Positions 1 to 8,478 of a stretch of DNA of 64,000 nt are shown here, in pieces. Both the position numbers and the translations under genes were made by a program. The first letter of the stretch is position 1, and every line of letters starts with the position of its first letter. The notes beneath the pieces are model-generated. The model did no database searches, was not told the DNA's origin, and was given only the letters and a program-made list of their open reading frames with translations. This DNA is from Maridesulfovibrio sp050916235 (GTDB taxonomy: Bacteria > Desulfobacterota > Desulfovibrionia > Desulfovibrionales > Desulfovibrionaceae), in contig NZ_CP104854.1 in assembly GCF_050916235.1 (NCBI RefSeq), positions 3,348,001 to 3,412,000 of the forward strand, read 5' to 3'.

Positions 1-721
1 AGGCTGATTTGTCCTGATCACAGCTGGTGCAGGCTTCAGAGGGGGCTGCTGCCGGGGCTTTGGGTTTGGGAGCTTCTCCGGTTTTTGCGCCGAGGTATTC
101 CGGGGTGTAGTCGGTAACCAGAGCCATGGATACAGGCACCAGAACTTCAGGCAGCTCACGCAGTCTGGAGTTGATGGATGCGGCCAGTTCTTCGCTCAGT
201 TCCATGAGCTTGGACTGGAGAGTGTCCATATTGATGGTCGGGTAGGCCTTCCCCGGTGCGAATCCGGACTTCTGACAGGAATGAGCCTGTCCTCCGATGT
301 TCATGGGCACTCCGTAGATACGGCAGGTCAGGGGTCTTGCCTCGTAGAGGGCACAGAGGTTTTCGTCCTTGAGCAGCGGGCAGCGCACGCGGGCCATGGA
401 GACTTCTTTGAGAATTTCGGATGCGGGGGTTCCAGCCTGGCTGGCCTTGTAGGCACGTCTTTTGATCTTGTGAACCTGACGGTCGGCAACATCGGCCCGA
501 TGCATGATTTCGGAGCGTTCCATGCCGCGGTATTTGTCATTGAACTTGTGGTTCACATAGATGGCTTCGATGAGGGTCAGGTCGAAGAGGGCGTGACAGC
601 AGTCGCTGCAGCCTTTACCACACTTGATACCGTCGTCGGTCTGTTCGGATATTTTATTGAAAGCCTTGTCCACCTCGGCGACAAGTGCTTCATATTTTTC
701 AAAAATTTCTTTGAACTCCAA
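1..721 (-). CDS. YkgJ-family cysteine-cluster protein (3' end cut by window)
   Basis: 240 codons are visible on the minus strand and run off the left edge with no stop. The start is TTG at 721, chosen because a GGAGG lies 7 bases upstream and the reading frame is open from there. The protein has a CGKGCSDCC motif near residue 36 and later Cys residues in RCPLL, LCALYEARPLTCR and HSC. This spacing is typical of the YkgJ/UPF0153 zinc- or iron-chelating family (Pfam CxxCxxCC). The C-terminal tail is rich in Ala, Pro and Lys and ends with CTSCDQD. The family has no settled function; metal or Fe-S binding is inferred from the cysteines. The gene is monocistronic as far as can be seen. Confidence 0.75.
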   Translation of the reverse strand, partial: MEFKEIFEKYEALVAEVDKAFNKISEQTDDGIKCGKGCSDCCHALFDLTLIEAIYVNHKFNDKYRGMERSEIMHRADVADRQVHKIKRRAYKASQAGTPASEILKEVSMARVRCPLLKDENLCALYEARPLTCRIYGVPMNIGGQAHSCQKSGFAPGKAYPTINMDTLQSKLMELSEELAASINSRLRELPEVLVPVSMALVTDYTPEYLGAKTGEAPKPKAPAAAPSEACTSCDQDKSA

Positions 722-1065
722 GGTAAAACCTCCGTATGCAATATATGGTCAGAGAGTCTGGCGCGAAAAAAAGCGTAAACTCGTATAAATTAAGTCGTAT
801 AGTTCAGCAGTCAATCGTCTGCGTGAAAATACTTGTCGGTTTAGGCCGTGCGCACCGGGGATGATGGGCACGAAGCGTCTCATTGTCCCGGACCGTGCCG
901 TCCGGGGGCGAATAGACTTGGGGCGAGAGAGTGGAGGGGCGAAAAAGAAATCTGGCTCCGGCGGGGTCTTTTCTGCTCAAAAATGCAGGCGTCAATTAAA
1001 GCGCAGGCGGGAATCCGGTAAAACCATGATCCCCGCCCTTAAGCTTCTCTACAAAGAAGAACTTT
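722..1065. other. Intergenic region, no gene seen
   Basis: About 340 bases between two minus-strand genes. Short ORFs here show no ribosome binding site or recognisable motif. A GC-rich inverted repeat (GGCGGG near 1041, CCCGCC near 1012, read on the minus strand) just past the ferredoxin stop may serve as its terminator, but it lacks a clean T-run. Confidence 0.4.
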
Positions 1066-1254
1066 TTACTGCTCTTCGATGGTGATAGCGTCCTGCTCGC
1101 AAACTTCGATGCAGGATTCGCAGCCGAGACATTCGTCTTCGTTAACTGCAACTGCTTTGCCGTCCTGAAGTTCGTAAACTTCGGTAGGACATACATCAAC
1201 ACATTCGCCGTCGCCGTTGCATTTGTCGGTATCAATAGTGATAACGTAGCTCAT
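1066..1254 (-). CDS. 7Fe-8S ferredoxin, ferredoxin III type
   Basis: Small acidic ferredoxin of 62 residues. The start at 1254 is preferred over an in-frame ATG at 1269 because GGAGG sits 8 bases before 1254 and would lie inside the longer reading. The first cluster motif is CNGDGECVDVCP: the second cysteine of the usual CxxCxxCxxxCP is an aspartate. The second motif, CLGCESCIEVC, is complete. Desulfovibrio africanus ferredoxin III has the same Asp replacement and carries one [4Fe-4S] and one [3Fe-4S] cluster, the latter able to take up a metal ion through the Asp. The same chemistry is inferred here. It is probably a soluble cytoplasmic electron carrier. It stands alone, divergent from an aminopeptidase gene. 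Confidence 0.9.
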   Translation of the reverse strand: MSYVITIDTDKCNGDGECVDVCPTEVYELQDGKAVAVNEDECLGCESCIEVCEQDAITIEEQ

Positions 1255-1604
1255 GGTGTTACCCTCCAAAAAGATTGATTTTTCAGCCTCTGATCGTCTG
1301 CGTCCACTGGGCCATGGGGCAACGCAGTTTGTGACAATAAGGTCCGGCCGGACAATCCCGGCCTCTACCCCGACACAGGGCTATTGGAATTGGGATATAT
1401 AGAAGCCCTGTCCATGTCAAGAACGCAGGCTTTAAAAATGAAAGAAAGCTTCCTCTGGCTGACGGTTTCTTATGCTCTGAATTTAAATATCATTTAATAA
1501 AGATCGCAGTTTTGAGGGCCGTAGCTGATGACTTTGGCGGAGCATTTATTTAAGAGGGTTGTGTATCAGTAATTCAAATGACCGGAAGGTCTTCAGGAGT
1601 AGGC
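1255..1604. promoter_or_regulatory. Divergent intergenic region (ferredoxin / aminopeptidase)
   Basis: About 350 bases between divergent genes, so it should hold both promoters. No operator or riboswitch could be recognised with confidence. AT-rich patches lie near 1390-1400 and 1480-1500. Confidence 0.35.
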
Positions 1605-2804
1605 ATGCTGACAAAAGAACAGCTTGAAAAATATGTAGATGCCCTGTGGTGGGGACTTACAACTTCCCGCACCAAGCCTTACCAGAAAGGCGATGTGATC
1701 ATGGTCCGTTATGAGGTGGAAGCCCTGCCGCTGGCCGAAGCCGTATTCAAACGACTCATCGAAGAGGGCATGAACCCTGTGCCGCGCCTTGTTCTTACCC
1801 CGGAAATGGAAAAGGTTTTCTACGGCAGCGGAAACGACAGCCAGCTTGAATTCATCACACCTGGCGACAAGGAATTCACTGAAGGCCTTAACGGGCTCAT
1901 CGTGCTGCTTGCACCTTCCTCCCTGACTCATCTGGCCGGGGTTGATCCTTCTCGCATGGGCAAGTGTGCGGTTTCCCGCAAGTTCCTGCGTGACATCATG
2001 GAAGGACGCGAGCAGAAGGGCGAGCTGGGCTGGACTCTCTGCTCCTACCCCACCAAGGCTCTTGCCGAGTCCGCAGGGCTGTCCATGGAAGATTTTACTG
2101 CTCAGATCGTTAAAGCCTGCTACCTTGACGAAGAAGATCCGGCAGCATGCTGGCGGGGTGTTTTCGAGAAAGCCGGAGAAGTCAAAAGCTGGCTCAACGG
2201 GCTGGGAATCGTGTCCTACCGGGTGGTCACCGATGATATGGACCTGACCGTCAAGCATGGAGAGCTGCGCCAGTGGATCGGTGTTTCCGGGCACAATATT
2301 CCCAGTTTTGAACTGTTCATTTCCCCTGACTGGCGCGGGACTTCCGGTGTTTATTACGCGGACCAGCCTTCATTCCGTTCCGGCAACTATGTGGAAGGTG
2401 TCCGTCTGGTCTTCAAGGACGGTGAGGCTACCGAGGTCAGCGCTAAGGAAGGCGAGGAGTTCGTCAGAAAACAGCTTTCCATGGATGAGGGTGCTGCACG
2501 TCTCGGCGAGTTTTCCCTTACCGACCGTCGCTTCTCACGCATTGACAAGTTCATGGCCAACACCCTCTACGACGAGAACTACGGCGGAGAGTTCGGTAAC
2601 TGCCACGTAGCCGTGGGAGCTTCCTACGCCGACACCTATGCCGGAGATCAGGAAGAGCTTGATGCGAAGCGCAAGGAAGAACTCGGCTACAACACTTCCG
2701 CGCTGCATTGGGATCTGGTCAACACTCAGGACAAGACCGTCTACGCAAAACTGAAGGACGGTAGTGAAGTTGTGATCTATAAGTCCGGGGAATTCCAGAT
2801 TTAA
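1605..2804 (+). CDS. M29-family aminopeptidase
   Basis: 399 residues from ATG 1605, chosen because CAGGAG sits about 5 bases upstream; an ATG at 1578 has no such site. The protein resembles the M29 (AmpS/AmpII/PepS) metallo-aminopeptidases: an N-terminal Rossmann-like half (KGDVIMVRYEVEALPLAEAVFKRL split over residues 33-56) and a C-terminal half with likely cobalt/zinc ligands. Those ligands are the Glu in NIPSFELF, the Glu and His in EFGNCHVAVG, and the His-x-Asp in SALHWDLV. Family members remove N-terminal residues from peptides in the cytoplasm. Length matches the usual 370-410. It stands alone and is followed by a repeat remnant and a strong terminator at 2979-3015. Confidence 0.85.
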   Translation: MLTKEQLEKYVDALWWGLTTSRTKPYQKGDVIMVRYEVEALPLAEAVFKRLIEEGMNPVPRLVLTPEMEKVFYGSGNDSQLEFITPGDKEFTEGLNGLIVLLAPSSLTHLAGVDPSRMGKCAVSRKFLRDIMEGREQKGELGWTLCSYPTKALAESAGLSMEDFTAQIVKACYLDEEDPAACWRGVFEKAGEVKSWLNGLGIVSYRVVTDDMDLTVKHGELRQWIGVSGHNIPSFELFISPDWRGTSGVYYADQPSFRSGNYVEGVRLVFKDGEATEVSAKEGEEFVRKQLSMDEGAARLGEFSLTDRRFSRIDKFMANTLYDENYGGEFGNCHVAVGASYADTYAGDQEELDAKRKEELGYNTSALHWDLVNTQDKTVYAKLKDGSEVVIYKSGEFQI

Positions 2805-2810
2805 TTCGTA

Positions 2811-2849
2811 TGCCTCCGGCGGCTTAAACCCTTTTGTTAGGGCTTCGCC
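2811..2849. repeat. Palindromic intergenic repeat remnant (copy R1)
   Basis: Begins TGCCTCCGGCGGC and ends in GGGCTTCGCC, the two edge motifs shared with the other copies listed in this window. The central palindrome is reduced. Confidence 0.55.
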
Positions 2850-2978
2850 ACAGCAGACGGCAAATTGGCATTGAGTTGGGTTTGTTAAAAACACCTGTTA
2901 ATTAAATGTCTTGATAGTCATTTAATGTGTATGCCAGTGAAGCAAATCGTAATCCGTTGCAAATTGATACTGTGGATG

Positions 2979-3015
2979 AAAAGGCTTACGTTCAAAGTAA
3001 CGTAAGCCTTTTTTT
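2979..3015 (+). terminator. Rho-independent terminator
   Basis: Perfect 12-bp stem AAGGCTTACGTT (2981-2992) / AACGTAAGCCTT (2999-3010) with a 6-base loop, followed by five more T. It ends aminopeptidase transcription and lies upstream of the methyltransferase start at 3044. Confidence 0.85.
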
Positions 3016-3043
3016 GCGACAGGATGTTTTATCTGGAGAGACA

Positions 3044-3754
3044 ATGGACAATAAGCTTTATACCGATTTTGCGCATGAGTATGCCGAGAAGATTCAAAGC
3101 AATGTTTATAACGCCCTTTATGAGCGGCCTTCTCTGCTGGCACTATTGCCGTGCCTCAAGGGAAAGAAGGTGCTGGATCTGGGGTGCGGCTCCGGCGAGT
3201 ATTCCGGATATTTTCTGGAACAGGGTGCGGATGTGACTGCACTTGATATTTCGGTGGAGATGCTCGAAATCATGCGTGAGCGTTTCGGAGATCGGTTGAA
3301 ATGTTATGAGCATGATTTTTCCTTAGGGTTGCCGCATGAGGAGGATGATTCTTTTGATGTGGTCGTCAGTCCATTGGCTATCCATTATGTTGAAGATCTG
3401 AGGAGGCTGTTTTCGGAAATTGGTCGCGTGCTGAAAAGGGGCGGGCAGTTCGTTTTTTCCACACATCATCCCATGCAGGATTTCAGTTCTTCCGTTTCCG
3501 GCAATTATTTTGAGACTGAATTGCTGACACAGGAATGGGGCGTGATCGGCAGGCCGGTTCAGGTATCGTTTTATCGCAGGTCGCTTGAGCAGTTGATAGC
3601 CCCGATTGTGGAGACCGGTCTTGTTGTGACCGGACTCAGTGAGGGAATCCCCCATAAGGACATTGAGCGGATTGATCCCGCAGTATATGAGCGGCTTTCT
3701 ACACGACCTCTGTTTCTCTTTGTAAGGTGTGCAAAGATCGGGACTGAACGATAG
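3044..3754 (+). CDS. Class I SAM-dependent methyltransferase
   Basis: 236 residues from ATG 3044; GGAGAG lies just upstream, and the longer reading from 2927 would cross a terminator hairpin. Motif I for S-adenosylmethionine binding is VLDLGCGSGEYSG (residues 43-55), motif II contains VTALDIS, and the acidic loop is FDVVVSPLAIHYV, all typical of the Methyltransf_11/25 families. GRVLKRGGQFVFSTHHPMQDF follows as the usual post-motif region (split by strand beta-5). The substrate cannot be told. Related small-molecule methyltransferases act on quinones, tRNA or toxic metabolites. It is a single-gene transcription unit with its own terminator. Confidence 0.8.
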   Translation: MDNKLYTDFAHEYAEKIQSNVYNALYERPSLLALLPCLKGKKVLDLGCGSGEYSGYFLEQGADVTALDISVEMLEIMRERFGDRLKCYEHDFSLGLPHEEDDSFDVVVSPLAIHYVEDLRRLFSEIGRVLKRGGQFVFSTHHPMQDFSSSVSGNYFETELLTQEWGVIGRPVQVSFYRRSLEQLIAPIVETGLVVTGLSEGIPHKDIERIDPAVYERLSTRPLFLFVRCAKIGTER

Positions 3755-3776
3755 AATCTGTCTTGACTGCTGAATG

Positions 3777-3813
3777 AAAAATCCCCGGCAGGAAACCTTG
3801 CCGGGGATTTTTG
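3777..3813 (+). terminator. Rho-independent terminator
   Basis: Stem ATCCCCGGCAGG / CCTTGCCGGGGAT with one bulge, flanked by A-run and T-run, 23 bases after the methyltransferase stop. It could work in both directions. Confidence 0.8.
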
Positions 3814-3887
3814 TTGATAACATCTGTAGGGCGAACTTAAAAGTAGTTGGCATCCGCCATTCTTTGCAAGCCATAAACTGAAACTAA

Positions 3888-3972
3888 TAGGGATTCCAAA
3901 GGGCCGCGGGCCCTTTGGCTGCCGGAGGCGAAATCAGATCGCCAAAAGCGCAAAGCGCATCAAAATCAGCCC
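3888..3972. repeat. Palindromic intergenic repeat (copy R2)
   Basis: GGGATTCCAAAGGG...CCCTTTGG palindrome followed by GCCGGAGGCGAAATCA and GCCAAAAGCGC...GCGCATCAAA. It matches copies at 8328 and 59149 nearly base for base. Confidence 0.75.
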
Positions 3973-3991
3973 CGCATGGCCGTCGGAGGCA

Positions 3992-4807
3992 TTAAAACTT
4001 CACGTACAGTCTTACTCCGGACATGTAGAATCTGTTTTTGGGTTCCACCACATCTGCGTTGCTGCCTCCGTAGCGTACGTTATCCGTCTTGGACTTGTCG
4101 AAATTCCAGTAGCGGAAATACGGTTCAAGCCCGAGTGCGTAGCCGTCGAAATCGCGTTCGATGAAGGCCGAGATGCGCATGCCGCGCCCGGATGCGAACT
4201 TCTGGTCGTTGTTTGCATCTTCATAGGACGATCCCACCTGTGAGAGCTTGCTTTTGACGTTACCGGTCAGCAGCAGGTCTCCTTCCAGAGTACCGCCGAT
4301 GGACCAGCCATCGTCCATATGGGTGATGACATTTACGCCGATGGGCATGTAGTACTGGTTGATGTACCGTTCATATCCGCCGGTAGCTTTGATCTTGTCA
4401 TACCAGTGGCGCATGCCGATGCCGATGTATGGGGTGACTCCGGTCTTTCCGTAATCGAATCCCATGCCCACGAGAGCCCGGCCGCTGATGAAATAGTCGT
4501 CGGTATCGCACTTGAGTTTTGTGCCGTCACTGTACTGCCCGTCATAGCGCATGGAGCCCAGCACGCCTTCAAGTTCGGCGGAGGTCATGATGTTGTATTC
4601 GGTGAAGTATCCGGTCCAGCTGCCGAAGCCGCCGTTGAGGACACCCTTTTCATGCATCACGTCCGGTTCGTCGTAATACATGTACATTCCCTGATACCCG
4701 ACCTTGAACTCGCTGGCAGGGAAGAGTTCATTTTCACCGGCAAAGGCGGTGCAGGAGAAAAACAGCAGCAGTCCAGTGACGAGGATGATTAATTTTTCTT
4801 TAAACAT
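3992..4807 (-). CDS. Outer-membrane beta-barrel protein
   Basis: 271 residues with a clear Sec signal peptide (residues 1-23, cleavage after TAFA). The mature part alternates polar and aromatic residues (YQGMYMYY, YIGIGMRHWY, ISAFIERDF, YALGLEPYFRYW) and ends ...VRLYVKF with a terminal Phe, the signature for BAM-dependent insertion of an outer-membrane barrel. It most resembles 8-10-stranded outer-membrane proteins; no specific family could be named. Its start overlaps the end of the upstream tetR gene by 19 bases, so the two are translationally coupled. The regulator probably controls this gene, perhaps in response to membrane-active compounds. Confidence 0.7.
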   Translation of the reverse strand: MFKEKLIILVTGLLLFFSCTAFAGENELFPASEFKVGYQGMYMYYDEPDVMHEKGVLNGGFGSWTGYFTEYNIMTSAELEGVLGSMRYDGQYSDGTKLKCDTDDYFISGRALVGMGFDYGKTGVTPYIGIGMRHWYDKIKATGGYERYINQYYMPIGVNVITHMDDGWSIGGTLEGDLLLTGNVKSKLSQVGSSYEDANNDQKFASGRGMRISAFIERDFDGYALGLEPYFRYWNFDKSKTDNVRYGGSNADVVEPKNRFYMSGVRLYVKF

Positions 4808-5406
4808 GAGTGCATGAACATTTCGATTAGAGATTCAGATTCATTGGCAATATCAACTTCCTTGGGGAAGAATAGGGTGTACTGGGCCAGTCCGAGCAGG
4901 AGGGAGAAGTACTGGGCAGCGGCTATATCAGGCTTGATTTCATCTCTGAAAACCCCTTCCTTGCGGCCCTGCTCGATAATCACTTCTGCACGTTTGATGA
5001 ATTTATACTCGTATTCCCTGAACTTCATTTTGAAAGGCATGAGTTCTTCCGACCATTCGGTTTTGTTGAACATGATGCCGAATGCTGCCCTGAAGTTTTC
5101 ATCACCGCCCGCATGGCTGATCCAGACCTGCATGAGGCTGGAAAGCATTTCCTGCGGGGGCAGTTTTTCCTCGAACTTGCTGAAAAGAAGGTCGCGCACA
5201 GGCATGAACGCGTAGTCGAAGAGTTTTTCGAACAGGTCTATTTTATTCTTGAAGTGCCAGTAAACAGCCCCGCGGGTAACTCCTGCATCTTCTGCGATGT
5301 CCTGAAGGGTGGTTTTTGCATAGCCTTTGTCGTTGAATACCTTGAAAGCCGAGGCCAGCAGTGCCTGCCGGGTTTTTTCAGCTTCTTCCTTGGTCTTTCT
5401 AGCCAT
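4789..5406 (-). CDS. TetR/AcrR-family transcriptional regulator
   Basis: 205 residues. The N-terminal domain has the standard TetR helix-turn-helix: ALLASAFKVFNDKGY then TTLQDIAEDAGVTRGAVYWHF (residues about 31-51). The C-terminal ligand domain resembles the AcrR/TtgR group that represses efflux pumps and senses lipophilic drugs (SLMQVWISHA, AAQYFSLLLGLAQY). No pump gene lies nearby; the only partner is the overlapping outer-membrane protein gene downstream. Auto-repression and control of that gene are inferred from the overlap. Confidence 0.85.
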   Translation of the reverse strand: MARKTKEEAEKTRQALLASAFKVFNDKGYAKTTLQDIAEDAGVTRGAVYWHFKNKIDLFEKLFDYAFMPVRDLLFSKFEEKLPPQEMLSSLMQVWISHAGGDENFRAAFGIMFNKTEWSEELMPFKMKFREYEYKFIKRAEVIIEQGRKEGVFRDEIKPDIAAAQYFSLLLGLAQYTLFFPKEVDIANESESLIEMFMHSCLKKN

Positions 5407-5553
5407 ATTCAGTCCTGCTTTAGTAAATTGGATTTGTTTTTATGAACCTTGTGCAATTCTATCTTATTACAGGCAGACAGAGGTAAAGTCCAGTTGTGTA
5501 TGTAAAGGTGATTTTCTGACGGAAGCACGAGGCGTGCGGACACGGAAGAAAAG

Positions 5554-5588
5554 TGAAAGCCCCGTACAGTGCTGCACGGGGCTTTTAT
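5554..5588 (-). terminator. Terminator of the thrS-pheT operon
   Basis: Stem AAAGCCCCGT / ACGGGGCTTT with an inner CAG/CTG extension, 15 bases past the pheT stop. T-rich sequence on both sides suggests bidirectional use. Confidence 0.75.
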
Positions 5589-5601
5589 TTGTTCTGATCG
5601 C

Positions 5602-8001
5602 CTAGAACCTGACGGGCAGGGTCTTTTCGAGGGCTTCGAGTACTTTTTTGTGTTCTTTGTCCACCGCTTTGTCGGTCAGGGTTTTCTGGCCGTGGCGGTA
5701 GGTGATGCGGAAGGAGAGGTTGCGTTCCTTGTCCTGTGCTTCGGGGACAAAGACGTTTACCAGTTCCACGGATTCAATCAGGGGCAGCTTGAGATCAAGG
5801 ATTGCCTGCTTGATGGTTTCCGAATGCAGGGAAACGGGACCGATAACGGTCACGTCGCGTCTGGAGGGCGGGAATACCGGCAGTGCTGTGAACTTGATCT
5901 TGTGGGCCATGACCAGTTCACGCAGCAGGTCTGCGTTAAGGTCGGCCAGCCACACTTCCTTTCTGGCGTGGTACTTGTCGGCGATTACCGGCTTGACCAT
6001 GCCCATGAAACCGATTTCCTGTTCTCCGACGGAGATACTTACGCAGGGCTCGAGGTAGCTGTGTTCGTCTACCAGCTTGAAGGTTGCATCGCCGAGTTTG
6101 AGGTCGGCAAGCAGGTGTTCAACGAGGCCTTTCACGTCGAGGTAATCGGCATCGCCCTGTTCGTTGGGCCATTCTGCATCAGAGCGCGGACCGGTGACCA
6201 GCACGCCGAGGCGGGACTGCTCGCGGGTCTCGGTATCGGATTCGAGATCCTTGATGAATTTCTTGGCGATCTCGAAAATGCGGATGTGGGTGTTGCCCTG
6301 TGCGATGTTGTGACGCACGGTGTTGAGCAGGCCGGGGGCCAGCTCGGTACGCATGACGTTCTGATCTTCGCTCAGGGGGTTGGCGATGTTTACGCGACCT
6401 TCTTTGGGCAGGCCCAGCAGGTCGAGGTCATCGTCGCCCACGAAGCTGTAGTTGATGGCTTCGTGCAGACCCACGCCGCGTCCCCAGTTCTTGATGCGGC
6501 GGTAGAACCCGTAAGGGGTATCTGCAATAACGGACGCATCAAAGGTCTTGGAGATACGGGGCAGCACGGACGGAATCTTGTCCATGCCGAAATAGCGGGC
6601 AACTTCCTCGTACAGATCGGCCTCGCGTTCGAGGTCAAGTCTGTAGGAGGGAGTGGAAACCTTCCAGCAGTCTGCATCGGAATCATCAACAGCCAGTCCC
6701 ATGAGGGAGAAGGCTTTTTTGCTGAACTCGGGAGCTAGATCAAGGCCGAGGAATCCGTTGCAGCGTGCGTGACGGTAATTGTGTGTGCGGTTTGCCCAGG
6801 GTTTGGGCTCGTTCTTGGCCACGCCGGAAACTACTTTGGCACCGGACAGTTCGCTCATGAGCTGGGCGGCACGGTCCATGGCAAAGGTGTTCAGCTGCTG
6901 GTCCACGCCGCGTTCGAAGCGGTAGGATGCTTCGGAGGGCAGGGCCAGACGGCGGGCGGTTTTGCGGATGCTTCCGGGTTTGAAAACTGCTGATTCGAGC
7001 ACCACATTGGTGGAGCCGTCGTGAATCTCGGAGTTCATGCCGCCCATGACACCGGCCAGCGCAACAGGACGTTCGGCATCCCAGATGAGCAGGTCGTTGC
7101 CGGTCAGTTTGCGTTCATGTTCGTCGAGAGTGGTGAACTTCATTCCGTCGGAAGCGAGGCCCACGCGGATCTTTCCGCCTTTGAGCAGGTCTGCGTCAAA
7201 GGAGTGCAGGGGCTGGCCCAGCTCGAAAAGGATGTAGTTGGTCACGTCAACGATGTTGCTGATAGGACGTACGCCCACGGACAGCAGGCGGTAGCGCATC
7301 CAGTCCGGGGACGGGGCTATTTTTGCGCCCTGCAGGATTCTGGCCTGATAGAGCGGGCAGAGTTCGGGATCGTCGATCTCAATCTTCAGCATGTCCGCTG
7401 CGTTGCCGCCGGACTCAACCAGATTCAGTCTCGGCATGGTCAGGGGCAGGTCGAAAGCAAGGGCGGCTTCACGGGCAATACCCAGCATGGACAGGCAGTC
7501 GGCGCGGTTGGGGGTTACACCCAGTTCCAGAACTGTGTCTTCCATGTTCAGGGCCTTGGTGAGTTTCGTGCCGGGCTTGAGCCCTTCGGGAAGTACCATG
7601 ATGCCTTCGTGTCCGTCTGAAAGCTCCAGTTCGCGCTCGGAACAGATCATGCCGTGGGACTTGACGCCGCGCAGTTTGGCCTTCTTGATTTCCATGCCTC
7701 CGGGCATGGTTACGCCCACCTTGGCAACCGGGACATTCTGGCCTCTGGCAACGTTGGGAGCGCCGCAGACGATGTCGAGCAGCTCGCTTTCGCCTACGTC
7801 AACCTTACATACGGACAGTTTTTCGGCTTCGGGGTGCCTGTCGCATTCCACTACATGGCCTACGACGATATTTTTTATCGCTTCAAAAGGATTCGAAATT
7901 TCTTCCAGCTCAAGGCCGAGCATGGTCAGCCTGTCGCCAAGCTCCTGAACTTCGCCCTCGTAGGGGACGAAATCCCGCAGCCATTGCATGCTTAAAAGCA
8001 T
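5602..8001 (-). CDS. pheT: Phenylalanine--tRNA ligase beta subunit
   Basis: 799 residues, the normal length for bacterial PheT. Order of domains: N-terminal MQWLRDFVPY, tRNA-binding EMAP/OB domain (VGHVVECDRHPEAEKL near residue 48), B3/B4 editing domain (residues about 210-370), B5 domain, catalytic-like core, and the FDX-ACB anticodon-binding domain (FPPSRRDVTV near residue 710). With PheS it forms the alpha2-beta2 enzyme that charges tRNA-Phe; the B3/B4 module hydrolyses mischarged Tyr-tRNA-Phe. GGAGG precedes the ATG. Unusually, 477 bases holding two repeat elements separate it from pheS. Confidence 0.97.
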   Translation of the reverse strand: MLLSMQWLRDFVPYEGEVQELGDRLTMLGLELEEISNPFEAIKNIVVGHVVECDRHPEAEKLSVCKVDVGESELLDIVCGAPNVARGQNVPVAKVGVTMPGGMEIKKAKLRGVKSHGMICSERELELSDGHEGIMVLPEGLKPGTKLTKALNMEDTVLELGVTPNRADCLSMLGIAREAALAFDLPLTMPRLNLVESGGNAADMLKIEIDDPELCPLYQARILQGAKIAPSPDWMRYRLLSVGVRPISNIVDVTNYILFELGQPLHSFDADLLKGGKIRVGLASDGMKFTTLDEHERKLTGNDLLIWDAERPVALAGVMGGMNSEIHDGSTNVVLESAVFKPGSIRKTARRLALPSEASYRFERGVDQQLNTFAMDRAAQLMSELSGAKVVSGVAKNEPKPWANRTHNYRHARCNGFLGLDLAPEFSKKAFSLMGLAVDDSDADCWKVSTPSYRLDLEREADLYEEVARYFGMDKIPSVLPRISKTFDASVIADTPYGFYRRIKNWGRGVGLHEAINYSFVGDDDLDLLGLPKEGRVNIANPLSEDQNVMRTELAPGLLNTVRHNIAQGNTHIRIFEIAKKFIKDLESDTETREQSRLGVLVTGPRSDAEWPNEQGDADYLDVKGLVEHLLADLKLGDATFKLVDEHSYLEPCVSISVGEQEIGFMGMVKPVIADKYHARKEVWLADLNADLLRELVMAHKIKFTALPVFPPSRRDVTVIGPVSLHSETIKQAILDLKLPLIESVELVNVFVPEAQDKERNLSFRITYRHGQKTLTDKAVDKEHKKVLEALEKTLPVRF

Positions 8002-8121
8002 TTGAGCCTCCAGCAGTCTTTAACTCACTGCGTAATATTTATATTTATCTGAAAGCATACAGTTTAATGGATTGAAGTTTCGGCGATCCTGCCGGGGCAT
8101 TTTGATATTTTATGACCTAAA

Positions 8122-8205
8122 TGCCTCCGGCGGCCCTCCGGGAGCCAAAGAAACTTTTTGGAAAAAGTTTCTCTGGACACTTCAAAAACTTTTAATAGGC
8201 TTCGC
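8122..8205. repeat. Palindromic intergenic repeat (copy R3)
   Basis: TGCCTCCGGCGGCC edge, then a palindrome built on AAACTTTTTGG/AAAAAGTTT, then AAAACTTTTAATA and GGCTTCGCC. Same architecture as copies at 58997 and 62168. Confidence 0.75.
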
Positions 8206-8327
8206 CCGTTTTTGCGTCAAATTGTCCGGGATTGAATTGGCGAAAGATGTTGTCGGAGCCGTTCTGAAAGGGAGGTGCAAATCACTTCCACGCACATTGT
8301 GCGGATCATCAGGAGCGGAAGCCCGGT

Positions 8328-8430
8328 GGGGATTCCAAAGGGCCTTGGTCCTTTGGTCCCGCTGAAGGCGCCCGCCGGGAGGCTCGCCGAAGGCATCTTT
8401 TATCAAAATACGCGAGAGCGCATCAAGTCA
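8328..8430. repeat. Palindromic intergenic repeat (copy R4)
   Basis: GGGGATTCCAAAGGGCC...GGTCCTTTGG palindrome, then a duplicated CCGxxGGAGG/CGAAGGC edge and the GCG...GCGCATCAA tail seen in R2 and R11. Confidence 0.7.
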
Positions 8431-8478
8431 GCCCTGTCGGGCTGCCGGAGTTCATCAACGTCGGTTGCGGCGAATCTA

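Larger units (their letters stand above)
8002..8478. other. pheS-pheT spacer filled with repeats
   Basis: pheS and pheT usually abut or overlap. Here 477 bases hold repeat copies R3 and R4; ORFs in this stretch are translations of the repeats. No terminator with a T-run was seen in the direction of transcription, so read-through into pheT is assumed. Confidence 0.6.

Noticed and set aside
281..778. Plus-strand ORF of 165 codons
   Set aside because: Shadow of the YkgJ-type gene on the minus strand, which has the conserved Cys pattern and ribosome binding site.
5569..6738. Plus-strand ORF of 389 codons
   Set aside because: It is antisense to pheT, with no motif or start signals.
8182..8406. 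Minus-strand ORF of 74 codons between pheT and pheS
   Set aside because: It lies over repeats R3 and R4, lacks a ribosome binding site and has no family-like pattern.
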